From Theodoxus fluviatilis (taxonomy: Eukaryota; Mollusca; Gastropoda; Cycloneritida; Neritidae), in contig JAWQFJ010016675.1 of NCBI GenBank assembly GCA_034096865.1, forward strand, positions 7,501 through 30,323: DNA of 22,823 nucleotides. The letters run 5' to 3'. A model generated the notes under the pieces. That model was given only the letters and a program-made list of their open reading frames with translations, did no database searches and had not been told where the DNA came from. Shown in pieces: positions 20,127-22,823 of this stretch (positions are counted from its first letter, which is position 1; every line of letters starts with the position of its first letter). The position numbers were made by a program, and so were the translations under genes.

Positions 20127-20863
20127 AGTAGGCCTATCTTAGCTTTGAAATAATTATATAGGTACCTATAGCCAAAGATTATAGGTTACACAAAGATAGT
20201 TCATTAGCTCATTCTCGTGAGGGTCGAGACACGTTGCGCCCCAAGCGGCTAGCACTATGGGAAATGCCTATAGTCCGTTTCAACATTGCACTGTATTTAG
20301 TCACATGATTATAGGATTTAGTGGAGACTTCGCACAATAATGGCCTAGCAACAGATGTGCGATGGACCTAATTCTAAAATTTCCGATAACGTCATCAACT
20401 ACCAAGGTTGAAGAACGAGTGACGTCACTATTTGACCCATTTGAAGAATAATAATTTTTAACACAGAGAGAACAGGGTCACCAAACATTGCAATCACGTC
20501 GACCCGTGCACACGTGGTTCTGCGAGTGACCTGCATTTCGATTGTTAAAAAGTAGGAGCTTTCAATACCTTTTGATGCATTCAACATACAGCTTTGATAA
20601 ATTAATGCTGTTCATGGTTTACATTTTCTTTGGATGGGGTTTCTAGTGTCCCCAAATTCAGCTTTTTCTGCGCGAAGCGAGACTATGTCCACCATTTTAA
20701 ATGTGCAATGTTGAAACGGACTATAGGCATCCCCCATAGTGCTAGCCGCTTGGAACGCTGCAATTTTAGCTGCTTGTAACTTCAAAGAGCAAAAGCTCGG
20801 CATGAACTATCTTTGTGTAACCTATAATCTTTGCTATAGCTTCGAAATATAGGTAGGCCTACT
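20127..20863. mobile_element. Foldback/MITE-like element with ~160-bp inverted termini
   Basis: The left arm 20127-20291 and right arm 20703-20863 are inverse complements over two blocks: an outer one of about 70 bp (AGTAGGCCTA.., ..AAGATTATAGGTTACACAAA..) and an inner one of about 50 bp (AAGCGGCTAGCACTATGGG.., ..TAGTCCGTTTCAACATTG..), with a diverged stretch between. CGC lies directly outside both ends (20124-20126, 20864-20866), a possible 3-bp target-site duplication. The internal 410 bp encode nothing recognisable and contain a CRE palindrome at 20420-20427. It is a non-autonomous DNA transposon candidate of unknown superfamily. Confidence 0.8.
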
Positions 20864-20866
20864 CGC

Positions 20867-21649
20867 ATACATTCTTGGCTTACCCCGCCTTTGTAATGGT
20901 TGTGATCATTAAAACTAAATATTCCTCGTGCAAATAAGCAATACAGTCTGGGAAGCTTATTTCGAAAAGCCTTTGCACTATGGGTGTGCGCGCTTTCATG
21001 AACTTTTCTAGTGTTCACCAAAGACCTTCGTGCTCTCCACCGAAATGTCTCGGCGTTCATCAGACTATGAAGAGGCGTAATCACTTGTTTTTCACCACTC
21101 ACACCACTTTATGACAATATCATGCAATGAGGGATAGACGCTAAGCCAACTGCAAAGTCCCGGGAGCTATTCTAGTCTGGCTGCTCATGTGTGTGAGGAC
21201 AATTGTGGCTTGAGGGGACGTAACAGTTGAATGCACACATTCTCGCGTGCACCTGTCGCTATGTCACTATCGCTGATGATCAACTATTCTCAATATCTCG
21301 CTTGCTTTGACATATCGCTCCAACGCCTGCTGTCTGAAATGTGATCGTTTCACAGTTGTGAAGACCGAGCAAGTAACGACGAGTGTGTTGTCAGATCACC
21401 GAAAGCTTCTGGACAGTTTGGGTCAAAGGAAGTAGAAAGACCATAGTATGGAGCGAATGGACCTTATTCACGCGACCCGCCATTTTGGTTTTAAAACGAG
21501 GCAGATAACGCGAACATGTCGACATGGCTGACACGTTGAAGACAACAGAGGGGTTAGCGCAGCTTCAACGACAAAATCCTTTCTGCAGTGGAGGTGACCG
21601 GCATTGTTAGATCAAAAACTATTCAAAAATAGTCACAATAGACTATCGT
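20867..21649. other. Spacer without a recognised gene
   Basis: A minus-strand frame of 106 codons (20782-21102) overlaps the arm of the foldback element and has no recognisable domain. A YY1-like CGCCATTTTGG at 21478-21488 precedes a 28-codon frame from ATG 21524; this is too little to call an exon. Confidence 0.4.
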
Positions 21650-22823
21650 AACGTATAATTTCTGCACAAAACCCGCAGAAGATAAGTAAACAAACCACAC
21701 CGTACATACCTAGCAGACGAACACGATCGAACCATAGCCACTACCCCAGCAGACGATCGAGCTAGTGTGATATAATGTTTCCTGTAAAGCTCGAATGCGT
21801 GGCAGCAGATAACTGTTTAGTTCTGGCTTGAATTGACAATTTTGTTTCCCTGGTCAGGCGAGGACAGAAAATTCACGATCACCCAGTCGATGAGTGCACG
21901 ATCAACTTAATTGCCGCATTTGGCGTAATGTAACAAATAAGATGATGACAAGAAAATGGCATTAAAGCACAAAACAAAGTTTCATGACAACCAAAATCAC
22001 CGATTACATTGATAACTGACCATTTTTACACTTACAACTATGTGCTCAAACCGTACAAGGCAAACAAAACACACTGCGGGGAGTGTCCCGGACAGGCATC
22101 AACACTTAAGTGCACGAGTGATCATTTCGCTTTGCTCTCATTTGTTTCATCTGCTCCGACATGGTAAGCTGGCTATGCCAAGAAACCAACATCTAAATCA
22201 GAGTTAGTTGACAAAGTGACAAAGTTACGCATCACAAAACAAAATTTAAATGTATAGACCAAAGCTGATCAGCTTCGCCCGTGATCACACGCTGACCTCA
22301 TGACAATTAAGCTGGCCAATGAGAGGCAAGGAACGAAACGGCCGTCTCTTTCCGTGGTTTTCATTGGTTCGAACACTAGAGTTCTAAGCGAAATAACTTT
22401 TGTCACTGTGTACCAACCTTTGATGGCATCGTAGTCGATAAACACTTCAATCCACTTCTCATAGCCTTTGTCACTTTGTCTTCTTGCTATTTTTCTGCCT
22501 TCCTTCGTAACTCAACCATAATAAATAACAATGGAGAATGCACAACTGAGACTGCCAAGGAGAATCTTCTGCAAACACATGTTGTGATGCGTAATATCAT
22601 TGAAAATTCAAGCTCTAAATCTAATATCAGTTAGCACGCAAAAAAATCACATCTAAGTAAACCAGATAGCCTAGTACTGCTGCCACTCATTCGAGCTTTA
22701 CATGAAACATTATATCACACTAGCTCGATTGTCTGCTGGCGTTCGATCGTGTTCGTCTGCTAGGGACGTACGGTGTGGTTTCTTTACTTATCTTCTGCGG
22801 GTATTGTGAAGAAATTATACGTT
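21650..22823. mobile_element. Second long-inverted-repeat element, cut by the window end
   Basis: Left arm 21650-21808 and right arm 22677-22823 are inverse complements at about 90% (AACGTATAATTTCT.., CCGCAGAAGATAAGTAAA.., CTAGCAGACGAACACGATCG.., GCTAGTGTGATATAATGTTT.., GGCAGCAG). The left arm has a ~12-bp insertion near 21735. The right arm is still matching when the window stops, so the outer end is unknown. The ~870 bp between the arms encode nothing recognisable and include a 14-bp palindrome (AAGCTGATCAGCTT, 22262-22275) and opposed CCAAT/ATTGG motifs (about 22316 and 22364). Confidence 0.8.

Noticed and set aside
21524..21610. 28-codon ORF after a YY1-like motif, as a possible first exon
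   Set aside because: Too short, no convincing splice donor, no homology.

Overview
The window looks like gene-poor, repeat-dominated nuclear DNA of an animal, probably a marine invertebrate. A mollusc is my best guess; it rests only on the repeat types (gypsy retrotransposon, tRNA-derived SINE, RTE-like 3' tails, foldback elements, TE-borne satellite) and is not proven. I see no host protein-coding gene, rRNA or intact tRNA gene that I can defend. The only convincing protein homology is the 3' part of a Ty3/gypsy pol gene on the minus strand (8636-10624).

The dominant structure is a pair of direct copies of one ~5 kb non-coding unit, called element E here: copy 1 at about 2005-7284 and copy 2 at about 12621-17274. 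Each copy has a GC-rich ~2.4 kb 5' part with hairpins, a CRE palindrome, a degenerate 40-bp tandem repeat, splice-like signals and a possible polyA signal. Then come a GA microsatellite and an AT-rich stretch, then an internal 72-bp satellite array (33 monomers in copy 1, 23 in copy 2), and a common ~155 bp 3' tail ending near AATAAAA. The flanks of the two copies are unrelated, so E behaves like a dispersed repeat unit and not like one long tandem duplication. By eye the first ~580 bp of the copies differ at one base, while the next ~1.1 kb differs at about 2%.

Between the E copies (7285-12620) lies the gypsy fragment: RNase H tail, HHCC finger, DDE integrase core, GPY/F-type C-terminal domain and an unusual proline-rich tail of eight 42-bp repeats. 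Upstream it is cut off by a ~1 kb homopurine GAA/AGG/GA tract. Beyond that tract is a ~60 bp patch sharing short blocks with the 5' end of E.

Right of E copy 2 come a tRNA-Lys-like SINE region (about 17304-17505, minus), an 18-bp-arm palindrome (18064-18127), two copies of an RTE-like 3' tail with GACA/CA microsatellites (18879-19151, 19700-19897), a ~737 bp element with long inverted termini (20127-20863), and a second long inverted-repeat element (21650 to the window end, cut there). Left of E copy 1 are a 43-bp minisatellite (1-128), a TATA-like promoter candidate and a cluster of G-quadruplex motifs (1450-1683).
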